DNA from: Myxococcales bacterium | GTDB taxonomy: Bacteria > Myxococcota_A > Polyangia > Polyangiales > Polyangiaceae | Assembly: GCA_025355005.1 (NCBI GenBank) | Contig: JANXLV010000139.1 | Coordinates: 53,432-117,431 of the forward strand | Length of the DNA stretch: 64,000 bases | Reading direction: 5' to 3' | Part shown: positions 8,101 through 16,791 of the stretch, one piece after another | Layout of the letters: every line of letters starts with the position of its first letter | Position numbering within the stretch: the stretch's first letter is position 1 | Notes under the pieces: model-generated | What the model was told of the DNA's origin: nothing | Database searches by the model: none | Seen by the model: the letters and a program-made list of their open reading frames with translations, nothing else | Made by a program: the position numbers and the translations under genes

Positions 8101-9295
8101 AGGCAGCGATGGCTTCCTTCGCGTTGGTCCCGCCGCGGAACACGGCCCGCAGCGCCTCGTCGTAGGCGGCGTGCGCCTCGAACGCGTGCAGCCACAGGTT
8201 CTCCGTGAGGATGAACGAGAGCTTCTTTCCGCGGAAGTCGAGCGACGTCTTGAAGCGCACACGGTTCTCGTCGTGCGAGTACTCGTAGTTGCCCGACACG
8301 AGCCCTGCGTTGGCGCGCGTCACGAACTCGATGGCCTCGCGGCGCGCACCCGGCTTCGGCTTCCCCGACACGAGCAGATAGAGGATGAGGCGGCTCTCCG
8401 CTGACAGGAGCTCCACCGCGACCTCTTCGACGCCGGTGATCTCCTCGGGCCCCGCGCTGAAACGAACGGTGCCGAGCGGGTCTCCCAGGCTCTCCGTCGT
8501 GTGGGCGATTTTCTGCTTGCGGAACAGGCGCTCGATGACGACAAGCGCATCGCCGCCGGGCACCACGGAGCCGTGGGTGCGACGCTTCTCCAGCTGCACC
8601 TTCGGGAACGCGGAGCGCGAGCGAACCTGCGACGGAGGCGGCGCCGAGCCAGCCACACCTGCAGTCGCGGCGCGCTCGAGGGTCTTCATGAGGCGCGTCG
8701 TCGCGTCTCGCTGCTTGCCATGAGCGGGCATCAGGGAGAGCGCCCGCTGGCAGTCGCGAAGGGCGTCCTCCAGCGCGCCACGGAGCGCACGGAGCGCCGC
8801 ACGGTGCGCGTACGGCTCCGCGCGATCCGGCGACAGGTCGATGGTGCGCGTGAAGTCCGACTCTGCTGCGCCGTCCTGACCCAAGCGCTGGAGCACCAGA
8901 CCGCGACGCTCGTATGCACGGGAGAACGCGGCGTCCAGCTCCAGCACGCCGGTGTAGTCGTCGACGGCGCCGCTGAGGTCGCCCGCCTGCGCGCGCGCGT
9001 TCGCGCGATTGAAGCGCGGCATCAACTCCAGGGGCGACAGCTCCACTGCGCGCGAGAAATCCGACACTGCTGCGTCCAGTTGACCGAGCTCCTGGCGAAC
9101 GTTGCCGCGGCTGACGAAGACCTCCCAGTCGACGCGCCCGGCTGCGATCGCCGTGGTGAACGCGGCCTCGGCCCCGGCCCAATCGCCGACGTTCGCACGA
9201 GCGATGCCCGTGTCGAAGTGACGTGCCTGGTTTTTTCGAGAGGGTCGTTCCATGGTAGGTGCGATCGCGTACTCTGAACTTGTATCCAATTTCAT
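8093..9295 (-). CDS. TPR protein with YbjN-like C-terminal domain
   Basis: This soluble protein of 400 residues has at least four to five tetratricopeptide repeats in the first half (residues about 25-190). A linker rich in Ser, Ala and Pro follows, then a C-terminal domain (about 240-400) resembling YbjN/CesT-like chaperone folds: it contains VSGNYEYSHDENRVRFKTSL, like the Gxxxxxx...vxxrtsl pattern of YbjN. Such proteins usually bind partners rather than catalyse. An alternative start is the Met at residue 15. First gene of the TPR-YkgJ-esterase operon. Confidence 0.75.
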   Translation of the reverse strand: MKLDTSSEYAIAPTMERPSRKNQARHFDTGIARANVGDWAGAEAAFTTAIAAGRVDWEVFVSRGNVRQELGQLDAAVSDFSRAVELSPLELMPRFNRANARAQAGDLSGAVDDYTGVLELDAAFSRAYERRGLVLQRLGQDGAAESDFTRTIDLSPDRAEPYAHRAALRALRGALEDALRDCQRALSLMPAHGKQRDATTRLMKTLERAATAGVAGSAPPPSQVRSRSAFPKVQLEKRRTHGSVVPGGDALVVIERLFRKQKIAHTTESLGDPLGTVRFSAGPEEITGVEEVAVELLSAESRLILYLLVSGKPKPGARREAIEFVTRANAGLVSGNYEYSHDENRVRFKTSLDFRGKKLSFILTENLWLHAFEAHAAYDEALRAVFRGGTNAKEAIAACE

Positions 9296-9419
9296 CCGGC
9301 TCTGCTGCTACTAGCAACGACACTCAACACACCGCGTCGAGACGCGTCGAGACGACCGACTGCGTCGTGGCCTTTCAGGTTCGAAAGACGGCGTTTCACT
9401 TTCGCGAAGGAGAGGCATC

Positions 9420-10589
9420 GTGACCGGACGTATCGCGGCGGAAACTCGTGAGGGACATGCGGTGGAGACCACCGCTACGGGCCCCTACGCAAGGTCCGAG
9501 CCTGTGCGTGGCAGCGAAGAGCCCGACCGCACGAAAGTTGGGGCATTCGGTCTACACCCGGACGACCTGTCGCGATTGTCACCTCCGAACTCGCCCGCCT
9601 ACATCTTCGGCAAGCTCCAGCGTGTGCATGCGCACAAGGACGGAATGCCGGACGTGGCGGTGAAGCTACGCGCCTTCCTCGAGGAGCGACTCTCGTTCAC
9701 GCTTCCGCGGATCGACGCCGTGGTGCGCTCGGATGATGAGGCGACGAAGCTGACCCTCGTGCTCGACGACGGGCTGCGCGTGGAGGCGGTCCACATGCCG
9801 CGCAACACGCGGAGCCCGCGCGTGACGCTCTGCATCTCGAGCCAGGCCGGCTGCGCCATGGGTTGCACGTTCTGCGCGACAGCCAAGATGGGTCTCGTGC
9901 GAAACCTCACGGCGCACGAGATCGTCGGGCAGGTGCTCGCCGTGATCGCGGCCCTGGGGCCCGCGGATTACGGGCGCGTGAACCTCGTCTTCATGGGCAT
10001 GGGCGAGCCGCTTCACAATGTGGAGGAGGTGCGCGCCGCGGTGCGGGTGCTCTCGGACCCGCGCGGCCTCGGGATCGCACTGTCACGGATCACCGTCTCG
10101 ACGGCGGGCTGGTTGCCAGGGCTCGTCGCGCTGGCAGACGATCCGCACCGCCCGAATCTTGCGCTCAGCATGAACGCCACCACGGACGAGGCGCGCGCCC
10201 GCATCATGCCAGTCGCGAAGCGCTGGTCGCTCGCGGAGCTGCGTGAGGTCCTCGCCCGCATCAAGCTTCGCCCGCACGAGAAGCTCCTCATCTCGTACGT
10301 CCTCTTGGCCGGCGAGAACGACACCGACGCGGACGCCGAGCGGCTCGCGGCGTTCGCGTCCGGCCTCAAGGCGATCGTGAACGTCATTCCGTGGAACCCG
10401 GTGGAAGGCGCGGCCCATGCGGAGAGCCAGCGCGCGGCGGAGTTCGCGAAGCTGCTCCACGAGCGCGGCGCACTGTGCACCGTGAGGCGGAACCGCGGCC
10501 GCGACGCGAACGCCGCGTGCGGTCAGCTCGTACAGGCCGACTCCGCTCTACCATCGCGCAAGCGAAGGCTGACCGTCAGCGCGCGCTGA
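9420..10589 (+). CDS. rlmN: 23S rRNA (adenine-C2)-methyltransferase RlmN
   Basis: This radical SAM enzyme of 389 residues methylates A2503 of 23S rRNA and A37 of some tRNAs. The 4Fe-4S cluster cysteines are C145, C149 and C152 (CAMGCTFC). The mechanistic second cysteine is C367 in NAACGQL, and GMGEPL is the SAM-binding GGE-like segment. The first 45 residues are an extension of low complexity. The start is GTG at 9420, supported by a strong Shine-Dalgarno AAGGAGAGG at 9407-9415. The 3' end overlaps the convergent SET gene by 14 bases. Confidence 0.93.
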   Translation: MTGRIAAETREGHAVETTATGPYARSEPVRGSEEPDRTKVGAFGLHPDDLSRLSPPNSPAYIFGKLQRVHAHKDGMPDVAVKLRAFLEERLSFTLPRIDAVVRSDDEATKLTLVLDDGLRVEAVHMPRNTRSPRVTLCISSQAGCAMGCTFCATAKMGLVRNLTAHEIVGQVLAVIAALGPADYGRVNLVFMGMGEPLHNVEEVRAAVRVLSDPRGLGIALSRITVSTAGWLPGLVALADDPHRPNLALSMNATTDEARARIMPVAKRWSLAELREVLARIKLRPHEKLLISYVLLAGENDTDADAERLAAFASGLKAIVNVIPWNPVEGAAHAESQRAAEFAKLLHERGALCTVRRNRGRDANAACGQLVQADSALPSRKRRLTVSAR

Positions 10590-11103
10590 GCTCGCCGCCG
10601 CGAGTGCGAGCGACCTTCTTCCGACGCGCGCTCTTCGCCGCCTTCTCACCGGGGCGCCGCCTGACGATCGTTCCACGACACGAGGGCGCGCCGCAATGGC
10701 AGGGATAAACCCGCTTGGCCTTCGCCAAGCTGATGCTGTCGTCGTAGTCGTACCGGTAGTCGTAGGTGAGCTCCGCGCCTTCGCGGATCGGAACCATGGC
10801 GAAGATGAAGACGCGGTCGCCCTCCTGGATGGCCTCGCAGTTCGGCTCGCAGGAGTGGTTGATGTAGCGGGCGTCGTTGCCCTCACGGATGGCATCGAGG
10901 CACCACTCGTCGTCCAGGGAGAAGAGCATGGTGTGGTGGTGCGCCATCGCCTCGTCGTCGTAGCGGACGTCGGCCTCCCGGTGCGTGATGCGCTCGCCCG
11001 TGTATTCGATGACGCGTGCGCCCTTGCGAATGGCGCGCGTGGCGAAGACGCCGCGTCCGGCGATCTTCGATGTTCTGACTTCGTACGGCAGGCTCTGTTT
11101 CAA
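10576..11103 (-). CDS. SET-domain protein lysine methyltransferase-like
   Basis: This small protein of about 175 residues is almost entirely a SET domain. It shows GRGVFATRAIRKG, the catalytic RYINHSCEPNCE motif, ELTYDYRY, and a post-SET zinc motif (CHCGAPSC). SET enzymes methylate protein lysines; in bacteria the targets are mostly unknown, with ribosomal or DNA-binding proteins suspected. TTG at 11103 is chosen because AAGGA lies about 9 bases upstream; the frame remains open to 11511, but that part is antisense to a repeat tract and looks non-coding. The Lys/Arg-rich tail may bind nucleic acid. Confidence 0.8.
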   Translation of the reverse strand: MKQSLPYEVRTSKIAGRGVFATRAIRKGARVIEYTGERITHREADVRYDDEAMAHHHTMLFSLDDEWCLDAIREGNDARYINHSCEPNCEAIQEGDRVFIFAMVPIREGAELTYDYRYDYDDSISLAKAKRVYPCHCGAPSCRGTIVRRRPGEKAAKSARRKKVARTRGGELSAR

Positions 11104-11228
11104 AGCTTCATTTCCTTCGGTCGCACGCCTTGCACGTTCCGATACCAACAACGCACACAGGTTTTCAACCTCGAACTGACGATCCGTCCTCCTCGCGTTG
11201 ACGAAACCCCGAAGCCCGCGTAGCGAAT

Positions 11229-12305
11229 GTGAGCATGAGACTGCCCCCCCAAGCCCGAGCCGCCGTCGCGCTGGCAGCTCTGGTGGGCGGCGCGTGCAGG
11301 GATTCGCAAGGCGAGACAACGACGGCCGCAGCCACACCGACCTCGACCTCACCCTCGACCTCACCCTCACCCTCACCCTCGACCTCGACCTCGACCTCAC
11401 CCTCGACCTCACGCTCCCCCCTTCCCCCTCCCCGCTCCGTTCGTTTCGTCGCGCTCGGTGACACCGGCAAGGGCAACGACGGCGCGCGTCGCGTGGCGAA
11501 GGCGATCGCAAAAAAATGTGCCGCGGATGGCTGTGACTTCGCGCTACTCCTCGGCGACAACGTCTATAACAGCGGGATCGCCGCGCCCGATGATCCGCTC
11601 ATCGTCGAGCGGTTCGAGAAGGTGTTCGCGCCAGTCGATGTCCCGTTCTATCCGGTGCTCGGCAACCACGACTACGGCGCCGACGGACTCGGAACCGATT
11701 TCGCGCGCGGCATGAACGAGGTGCTCTACTCGAAGCGCTCTCACAAGTGGAAGATGCCCGACGCCTTCTACACGCTCTCGTTCGGCCCGCTGGATATCTT
11801 CGCGCTGGACACCAACATGGCCAATTTCGAGCGCGCCGACGAGCAATCCGCGAAGATGAAGGCGGCCATGCTGAAGAGCCGCGCCCGCTGGAAGCTCGCC
11901 TATGGGCATCATCCGTACATGTCGAACGGTCCGCACGGGAACGCCGGCAGCTATAACGGCCTCACGCGGCCGCCGTCGTTCTCCGGCATCCACGTGAAGA
12001 CGTTCGTGGAGGGATTGGTCTGCGGTAACGCCGACGCTTACCTCTGCGGGCACGACCACTCGATGCAGTGGCTCACGTCCACGTGCAACGGCACGGAGCT
12101 CTTGGTCTCAGGGACCGGCGCGGAGGCGACCACACTGCCCGGAAGCAACCTGACGCGCTTCCAGTCCACCGACCTGGGGTTCATCTACGGCGTGGCCACA
12201 GACACCACTCTCACGATGGAGTTCGTGAACGACACCGGCGCGCGCCTCTTCACGCGGACGCTCGTGACCCCCGTCTCGCACGCAGCCAGCGGAGGCGGAC
12301 CGTGA
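11229..12305 (+). CDS. Metallophosphoesterase lipoprotein (acid-phosphatase-like)
   Basis: This lipoprotein of about 358 residues has a lipobox ending in LVGGAC, then a Thr/Ser/Pro linker coded by hexamer repeats (11339-11410). The calcineurin-like phosphatase domain follows. The metal motifs are clear: GDTGKG (D in GDxG), LLGDNVYNSG (GDNxY), LGNHDYG (GNHD), AYGHHPYM and CGHDHSM. The pattern is closest to tartrate-resistant/purple acid phosphatases. Starts at GTG 11229 or ATG 11235 give the same signal. The stop overlaps the next gene as GTGA, so the two form an operon. Confidence 0.85.
   Translation: MSMRLPPQARAAVALAALVGGACRDSQGETTTAAATPTSTSPSTSPSPSPSTSTSTSPSTSRSPLPPPRSVRFVALGDTGKGNDGARRVAKAIAKKCAADGCDFALLLGDNVYNSGIAAPDDPLIVERFEKVFAPVDVPFYPVLGNHDYGADGLGTDFARGMNEVLYSKRSHKWKMPDAFYTLSFGPLDIFALDTNMANFERADEQSAKMKAAMLKSRARWKLAYGHHPYMSNGPHGNAGSYNGLTRPPSFSGIHVKTFVEGLVCGNADAYLCGHDHSMQWLTSTCNGTELLVSGTGAEATTLPGSNLTRFQSTDLGFIYGVATDTTLTMEFVNDTGARLFTRTLVTPVSHAASGGGP
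11339..11410 (+). repeat. 12 tandem hexamers of GACCTC/ACCCTC inside a coding linker
   Basis: Twelve hexamers alternate between GACCTC and ACCCTC. They encode a Thr-Ser/Pro-Ser dipeptide linker between the lipid anchor and the phosphatase domain. The same hexamer recurs at 32183-32212 and 35656-35757, always in the same strand orientation. Confidence 0.9.
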
Positions 12306-12928
12306 GAGAGCAGGACTGGGAGCACCCGCACGCGCTGCCCGACGGCACGCAGATCACCGTTCGTCCGCTGCGGAAGGACGACAGGGCAGAGCTGCGCCGC
12401 GCTCTAGAGGCGCTGTCGGAGGAGACCACCATGCGGCGGTTCTTCCGCTCGCACCTCGAGCCTTCCGAAGCAGTGCTTTCACAGCTGTCCGACGTGGACC
12501 AAGAAAACCACGTCGCCATCGTTGCCATACTGCCCACGCCGGATCTCAAGGACGAGCGCGGTATCGGCGTGGCTCGCTTCGTGCGGATCATGGACCAACC
12601 CGACGTCGCAGAGTCCGCCATCACCGTGATCGACGAGCTCCAGCACTGCGGCGTGGGCCGCGTCCTGCTTCTGGAGCTGGTCGCCCTTGCGCAGAAGCAC
12701 GGGATCACCCGCTTCCGTGCGGAGGTGCAGAAGGACAACGCAGCGGTGAACGCGATCCTCGCGCAGGTGCCACACGTGCGCGTCGCGGAGTCCGACAAAA
12801 GCGCGACGTACGAGATCGAGATCGGCGACGGCAGCCCAGACAGGTCCCCGATCTACGAGCTGTTCCGCGCGCTCGCGCGTTCGTTCCGTCGCGTCGTGGG
12901 GCTCACGACCGGCGCCCGCACGGACTGA
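12302..12928 (+). CDS. GNAT-family N-acetyltransferase
   Basis: This 208-residue soluble protein has a GNAT acetyl-CoA fold. Its N-terminal half (TQITVRPLRKDDRAELRRAL) and the CoA-binding turn HCGVGRVLLLEL (Q/RxxGxG/A-like) resemble Pat-type protein lysine acetyltransferase domains. The GTG start overlaps the stop of the phosphatase lipoprotein (GTGA). Acceptor unknown: protein lysine or a small amine are both possible. The last 20 residues are basic. Confidence 0.75.
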   Translation: MREQDWEHPHALPDGTQITVRPLRKDDRAELRRALEALSEETTMRRFFRSHLEPSEAVLSQLSDVDQENHVAIVAILPTPDLKDERGIGVARFVRIMDQPDVAESAITVIDELQHCGVGRVLLLELVALAQKHGITRFRAEVQKDNAAVNAILAQVPHVRVAESDKSATYEIEIGDGSPDRSPIYELFRALARSFRRVVGLTTGARTD

Positions 12929-12938
12929 CGGCGCGGCC

Positions 12939-15017
12939 TTACTTCCGGCTCAGCTCGGAGAGCACGAAGGCCATCTCCTCCGTCACCGACAGCACGACCT
13001 TCGCGAGCGGCTTGCCCGCGCCATGCCCCGCCTTGGTCTCCACGCGGAGGAGGATGGGGTGCGACGGATCTCCCTGCGCGTCCTGCATGCGCGCAGCCAT
13101 CTTGCGCGCGTGCAGTGGGTCGACGCGCGAGTCGCTCTCCCCCGTGGTGAAGAGCATGCTCGGGTAGCGAACGCCGTCCTTCACCGCATGATACGGAGAA
13201 TATGCATGCAACGCGTTGAACTGCGACGCGTCCTCCGAGCTGCCGTACTCCGGCACCCACAGCTTTCCGATCCGGAAGAGGTGGTACCGCAGCATGTCCG
13301 TCAGCGGCACCAGCGAGAGCCCTACGCGAAAGAGCTCGGGCCGCTGCGTGGCTGCGACGGCTACGAGCAGGCCGCCGTTGGACCCTCCCATCAGCGCGAG
13401 CTTCGCGGGACACGTCACCTTCTCCTCTATGAGCGTCTCCGCGCACGCGTAGAAATCGTCGAAGACGTTCTGCTTGCTCTCCAGCATGCCGGCGCGGTGC
13501 CACGCCTCACCGAACTCCCCGCCTCCGCGCAGCACGGCCGAGACCCAGATGCCGCCGCGCTCCACCAGCGTGAGCGCGCGCGCCGAGAAGCCCGGGGTCT
13601 GGTTCACGTTGAACCCACCGTATCCGTACAGCACCGTGGGCCGCTCGCCGTCCCGCGGCAGGCCCTTCTTCGAGATCACGAACATGGGCACGCGGGTGCC
13701 GTCCTTGCTCGTCGCGTACATCCTCTGCACGTCCACGTCCGGCAGCGCGAAGCCAAGCGCCACGCGCTCCCACACCAGGAGCGCGGCGCCCGCCTGCGTC
13801 GTGTCCAGCCGAAGCACCTCTGGCGGTGTCATGAACGACGTGAACGACACGAAGATCTCGCCGCCCTCGAGAGGGGCTGACACGCCTGCGGTGCCGATCT
13901 CGGGGAGGCGCACCTCTCCGATTTGCTTGCCCGCGAGCGTGAAGCGCTCCACGCGACTGGATGCATCATGCAGGTATGTGGCGACGATCTCGCTCGTGGT
14001 GACGGCCACGTCCTCCAGCACGTCGGGCGCCTCGGGTAGCAGGCACGTCCAGCGATCACGCGTGAGCGCATCGTATGGCACGGCGTAGAGCGCATACCTG
14101 GGCGCGCCGTCGTTCGTGTGGATATAGAGCCGATCGTCGCGGGCGATCGGCGTGAGCAGGACACGGCCCTCGCTCGGCACCTTCTCGAAGCGCGGGGACT
14201 CTTGACCGGTGGCCTGCCGGTCCCACACGTGCGCCTCGCTCTTGTCCCACCCCTCGTGAATGGTGACGACGACCCAGCGCCCGTTCGGAGACACGCCCAC
14301 GCCGGGCACGTCCGTCTTTTCGCGTCCCTCCCCGAAGATGAGCTGATCACTCTTCGGGTCATCGCCGAGCTTGTGGAAGAACACCTTCGAGCCGTACTTC
14401 TCGTCGCCTGCGGGCACCGACCCCGGCTCCGGAAAGCGCGTGTAGAAGAAGCCGCTCTGGTCTACGAGCCACGACACGGTCGCATGGCGCGTGTGCGGGA
14501 TGATGTCCGGGAGGTCCTCGCCGGTTCGCGTGTCGCGGACGTAGAGCGTGCTCTCTTCGCTGCCGTTCTCACTCCGGCCCCATGCGCAGAGCTCGCCGGA
14601 CCGCGACGGGTACCACCAGTCGAGCGCGGTCGTGCCGTCGAACGACAGGCCGGCGGGATCGACCAGGACCTGATCCTCTCCATCAACGCCGTCGCGGACG
14701 TAGAGCACCATCTGGCTCTGCGTGCCCGTGCGCTTCATGTGAAAGTAGCGCCGCGTCCCGTTGCGATCGACGCGCATGGCGGGGGCGCCCGTCACGCCCA
14801 GCATGAGGAGCGCGGAGATGCGCGCGCGAAGGTCCTCGCGCTCCGGCACGGCATGGAAGTACGCGTCGGTCCGTCCGTTCTCCTCATCCGTGAACGCACG
14901 CACCTCCTGCGTATCGCCGTCCTCGAGCCAGCGATATGGGTCCGCCACCGTGACGCCGAAGTACGCGTCCTGCGTGGGATCCGTGCGCCGTCGCTTCGGC
15001 GGGACGAGAGCGGTCAT
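12939..15017 (-). CDS. Prolyl oligopeptidase family serine peptidase (S9)
   Basis: This 692-residue peptidase has an N-terminal beta-propeller region followed by an alpha/beta hydrolase domain. The catalytic triad can be placed at S546 (MGGSNGG), D629 (GESDSRVDP) and H665 (KAGHGAG). YGYGGFNV and RGGGEFGEAWH are typical of prolyl oligopeptidases. No signal peptide is seen, so it is probably cytosolic and cuts short peptides after proline. It is divergent from surE, with only 22 bases between the starts. Confidence 0.92.
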   Translation of the reverse strand: MTALVPPKRRRTDPTQDAYFGVTVADPYRWLEDGDTQEVRAFTDEENGRTDAYFHAVPEREDLRARISALLMLGVTGAPAMRVDRNGTRRYFHMKRTGTQSQMVLYVRDGVDGEDQVLVDPAGLSFDGTTALDWWYPSRSGELCAWGRSENGSEESTLYVRDTRTGEDLPDIIPHTRHATVSWLVDQSGFFYTRFPEPGSVPAGDEKYGSKVFFHKLGDDPKSDQLIFGEGREKTDVPGVGVSPNGRWVVVTIHEGWDKSEAHVWDRQATGQESPRFEKVPSEGRVLLTPIARDDRLYIHTNDGAPRYALYAVPYDALTRDRWTCLLPEAPDVLEDVAVTTSEIVATYLHDASSRVERFTLAGKQIGEVRLPEIGTAGVSAPLEGGEIFVSFTSFMTPPEVLRLDTTQAGAALLVWERVALGFALPDVDVQRMYATSKDGTRVPMFVISKKGLPRDGERPTVLYGYGGFNVNQTPGFSARALTLVERGGIWVSAVLRGGGEFGEAWHRAGMLESKQNVFDDFYACAETLIEEKVTCPAKLALMGGSNGGLLVAVAATQRPELFRVGLSLVPLTDMLRYHLFRIGKLWVPEYGSSEDASQFNALHAYSPYHAVKDGVRYPSMLFTTGESDSRVDPLHARKMAARMQDAQGDPSHPILLRVETKAGHGAGKPLAKVVLSVTEEMAFVLSELSRK

Positions 15018-15024
15018 TGCGCGC

Positions 15025-15031
15025 TATCGTA
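15025..15031. promoter_or_regulatory. Shared divergent -10 palindrome of S9 peptidase and surE
   Basis: The sequence TATCGTA reads as TATCGT for surE (9 bases before its ATG) and TACGAT for the S9 gene on the other strand (8 bases before its ATG). With 22 bases between two divergent start codons there is no room for normal leaders. No strong -35 box is visible. Confidence 0.35.
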
Positions 15032-15039
15032 CATGGCCC

Positions 15040-15816
15040 ATGACGCGGCCGCTCCTCCTCCTGTCGAACGACGACGGATTCTTCGCGAAGGGCATCCGCG
15101 CGGCGCGCGAGGTCCTCTCACAGGCGTTCGACGTGGTCGTGGTCGCGCCCTCCTCCGAGCAGAGCGCGTCGAGCCACGCGCTCACGCTGGCTCGCCCGCT
15201 GCGCGCGTTCGAGGCAGAGCCCGGCATCTGGGCGGTCGACGGAACGCCCGCCGATTGCGTGTATCTTGCACTTCACGGAGAGACGCGCTTCCTTCCGCGC
15301 CGCCCCGACGTGGTCGTCTCTGGCATCAACCGCGGCCTCAACCTGGGGCAGGACGTCTTCTATTCGGGGACGGTGGCGGCCGCGCGAGAAGGCGCGCTGC
15401 GCAACATCCCGGCGCTGGCCGTCAGCGCGCACCACGAGGCCGCCCTTCCGGAGGTCGCTGCCGTCGCATCGAAGCTGGCGCTCTCGCTGTGCGCGCACAA
15501 ATCGCAAGGGCGCTCGCCGCTTCTCTCGCTCAACGTGCCGAAGCCGTGGACCGGCGAGGTCCGCTCCGCCAAGCTCGGCACGCGCATCTACGAGGAGATC
15601 ATCGTGGAGCGGAAGGATCCGCGCGGTCGCTCCTACTACTGGATCGGCGGGCCGACCGTCTCGAACTCCCAGGACGAGGGCACCGACACGGCGGTGTTCG
15701 ATCAAGGGGTGGCGTCGCTCACCTCCCTCATCCTGGATCTCACGCACGGGCACGATCATGGGCTCGCGGAGCGCCTCGCCGCGCACGCGTCAACGAAGCC
15801 GGGCAACAACTCCTAG
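15040..15816 (+). CDS. surE: 5'/3'-nucleotidase SurE
   Basis: This 258-residue enzyme is a SurE survival protein, a divalent-metal-dependent nucleoside monophosphatase. The metal-binding SNDDG motif (residues 9-13) is followed by APSSEQS, DGTPADCV and VVSGINRGLNLGQDVFYSGTVAAAREG, all hallmarks of the family. ATG 15040 directly precedes the first beta-strand. It lies 17 bases upstream of apt, fitting a small nucleotide-salvage unit. Confidence 0.93.
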   Translation: MTRPLLLLSNDDGFFAKGIRAAREVLSQAFDVVVVAPSSEQSASSHALTLARPLRAFEAEPGIWAVDGTPADCVYLALHGETRFLPRRPDVVVSGINRGLNLGQDVFYSGTVAAAREGALRNIPALAVSAHHEAALPEVAAVASKLALSLCAHKSQGRSPLLSLNVPKPWTGEVRSAKLGTRIYEEIIVERKDPRGRSYYWIGGPTVSNSQDEGTDTAVFDQGVASLTSLILDLTHGHDHGLAERLAAHASTKPGNNS

Positions 15817-15833
15817 AAGATCGAGAGTCGACC

Positions 15834-16361
15834 ATGCACAAGGGTATCGAGTACGCGAAGGCACTCATCCGCAACGTCCCGGATTTTCCGACGCCGGGGA
15901 TCCTCTTCAAGGACATCACGCCCATGCTGGCGGATGCGCGCGCGCTTCACATCGTGCTCGACGCGATCGCGGAAGACTTCATTGGCCAGCCGGTCGACGC
16001 CGTCGTCGGCATCGAAGCGCGCGGATTCATCTTCGGCGGAGCGCTGGCGGCGCGTCTAAACGCGGGCTTCGTGCCTGCGCGCAAGCCGGGCAAGCTGCCT
16101 ACGCACGCGGACAAGGTGAGCTACACCACGGAGTACTCCACGACGGAGCTCGAGATCCACAAGGGCTCCTTCAAGCCGGGCGCGCAGGTTCTCATCGTCG
16201 ACGACGTCCTGGCCACGGGCGGCACGGCGAAGGCCGCGGCGGATCTCGTGCGGATGCAGGGCGCGAAGGTCGTCGGCTACGCGTTCGTGATCGAGCTCGC
16301 GTTCCTGGAAGGTCGCAAGAAGCTGACGGACGCCCGCATCGAGAGCGTCATCACCTACTAG
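15834..16361 (+). CDS. apt: Adenine phosphoribosyltransferase
   Basis: This 175-residue enzyme makes AMP from adenine and PRPP. The PRPP-binding loop VLIVDDVLATGGTA, the substrate loop VVGIEARGFIFG and the N-terminal NVPDFPTPGILFKDI are all diagnostic and the length is normal for the family. ATG 15834 is the only reasonable start. It follows surE with a 17-base gap, so the two are likely co-transcribed in purine salvage. Confidence 0.96.
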   Translation: MHKGIEYAKALIRNVPDFPTPGILFKDITPMLADARALHIVLDAIAEDFIGQPVDAVVGIEARGFIFGGALAARLNAGFVPARKPGKLPTHADKVSYTTEYSTTELEIHKGSFKPGAQVLIVDDVLATGGTAKAAADLVRMQGAKVVGYAFVIELAFLEGRKKLTDARIESVITY

Positions 16362-16380
16362 AACAGCTAGGTGTCGCTAG

Positions 16381-16770
16381 CTATCGCTGCTCGCCATCCA
16401 GGTAGAGCCAGGCGTTGCCCTCGCGCAGAAAACGGCTCTTTTCGTGCAGTGTTGCGGGGACACCGTCGGCACCGCGGTAGCTCGCGCTGAACTCGACCGT
16501 GGCCCTGTTCTTCCCGGTGACGCGGTGCTCGTGCACCGTCAGGCCGGTCCAGGTGAGGAGATCCTCGTCGAGCGACATCACCTTCGGGCGGGTGCGTGGA
16601 TGCCAGCTTTGAAGGATGTAGTCTGCATCTTTTCGGACATAGGCCGCGTAACGCGAGCGCATCAGCGCCTCTGCGCTCCTCGCGGGCGAGCCCCGGTGGA
16701 GCGCGCCGCAGCACGCGTCGTAGGTCGCCGCGGCGCCGCAAGGGCAGGCGGAGGAATCGATCGAGCTCAC
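16381..16770 (-). CDS. YchJ-family SEC-C/NTF2-like protein
   Basis: This protein of 129 residues opens with CPCG and a CCG cluster (ACPCGAAATYDACCG), a SEC-C-like zinc motif. An NTF2-like domain follows, containing RSRYAAYVRKDADYI and ILQSWHPRTRP. Both halves match the UPF0225/YchJ family, whose biochemical role is unknown. It is 21 bases downstream of the aldehyde dehydrogenase on the same strand and probably in its operon. Confidence 0.85.
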   Translation of the reverse strand: MSSIDSSACPCGAAATYDACCGALHRGSPARSAEALMRSRYAAYVRKDADYILQSWHPRTRPKVMSLDEDLLTWTGLTVHEHRVTGKNRATVEFSASYRGADGVPATLHEKSRFLREGNAWLYLDGEQR

Positions 16771-16791
16771 GTGCGCAATCCTGTGGCGCGG

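Noticed and set aside
11104..11511. N-terminal extension of the SET protein
   Set aside because: The translation is an Arg/Ser repeat produced by the antisense of the hexamer tract; AAGGA supports the TTG at 11103.
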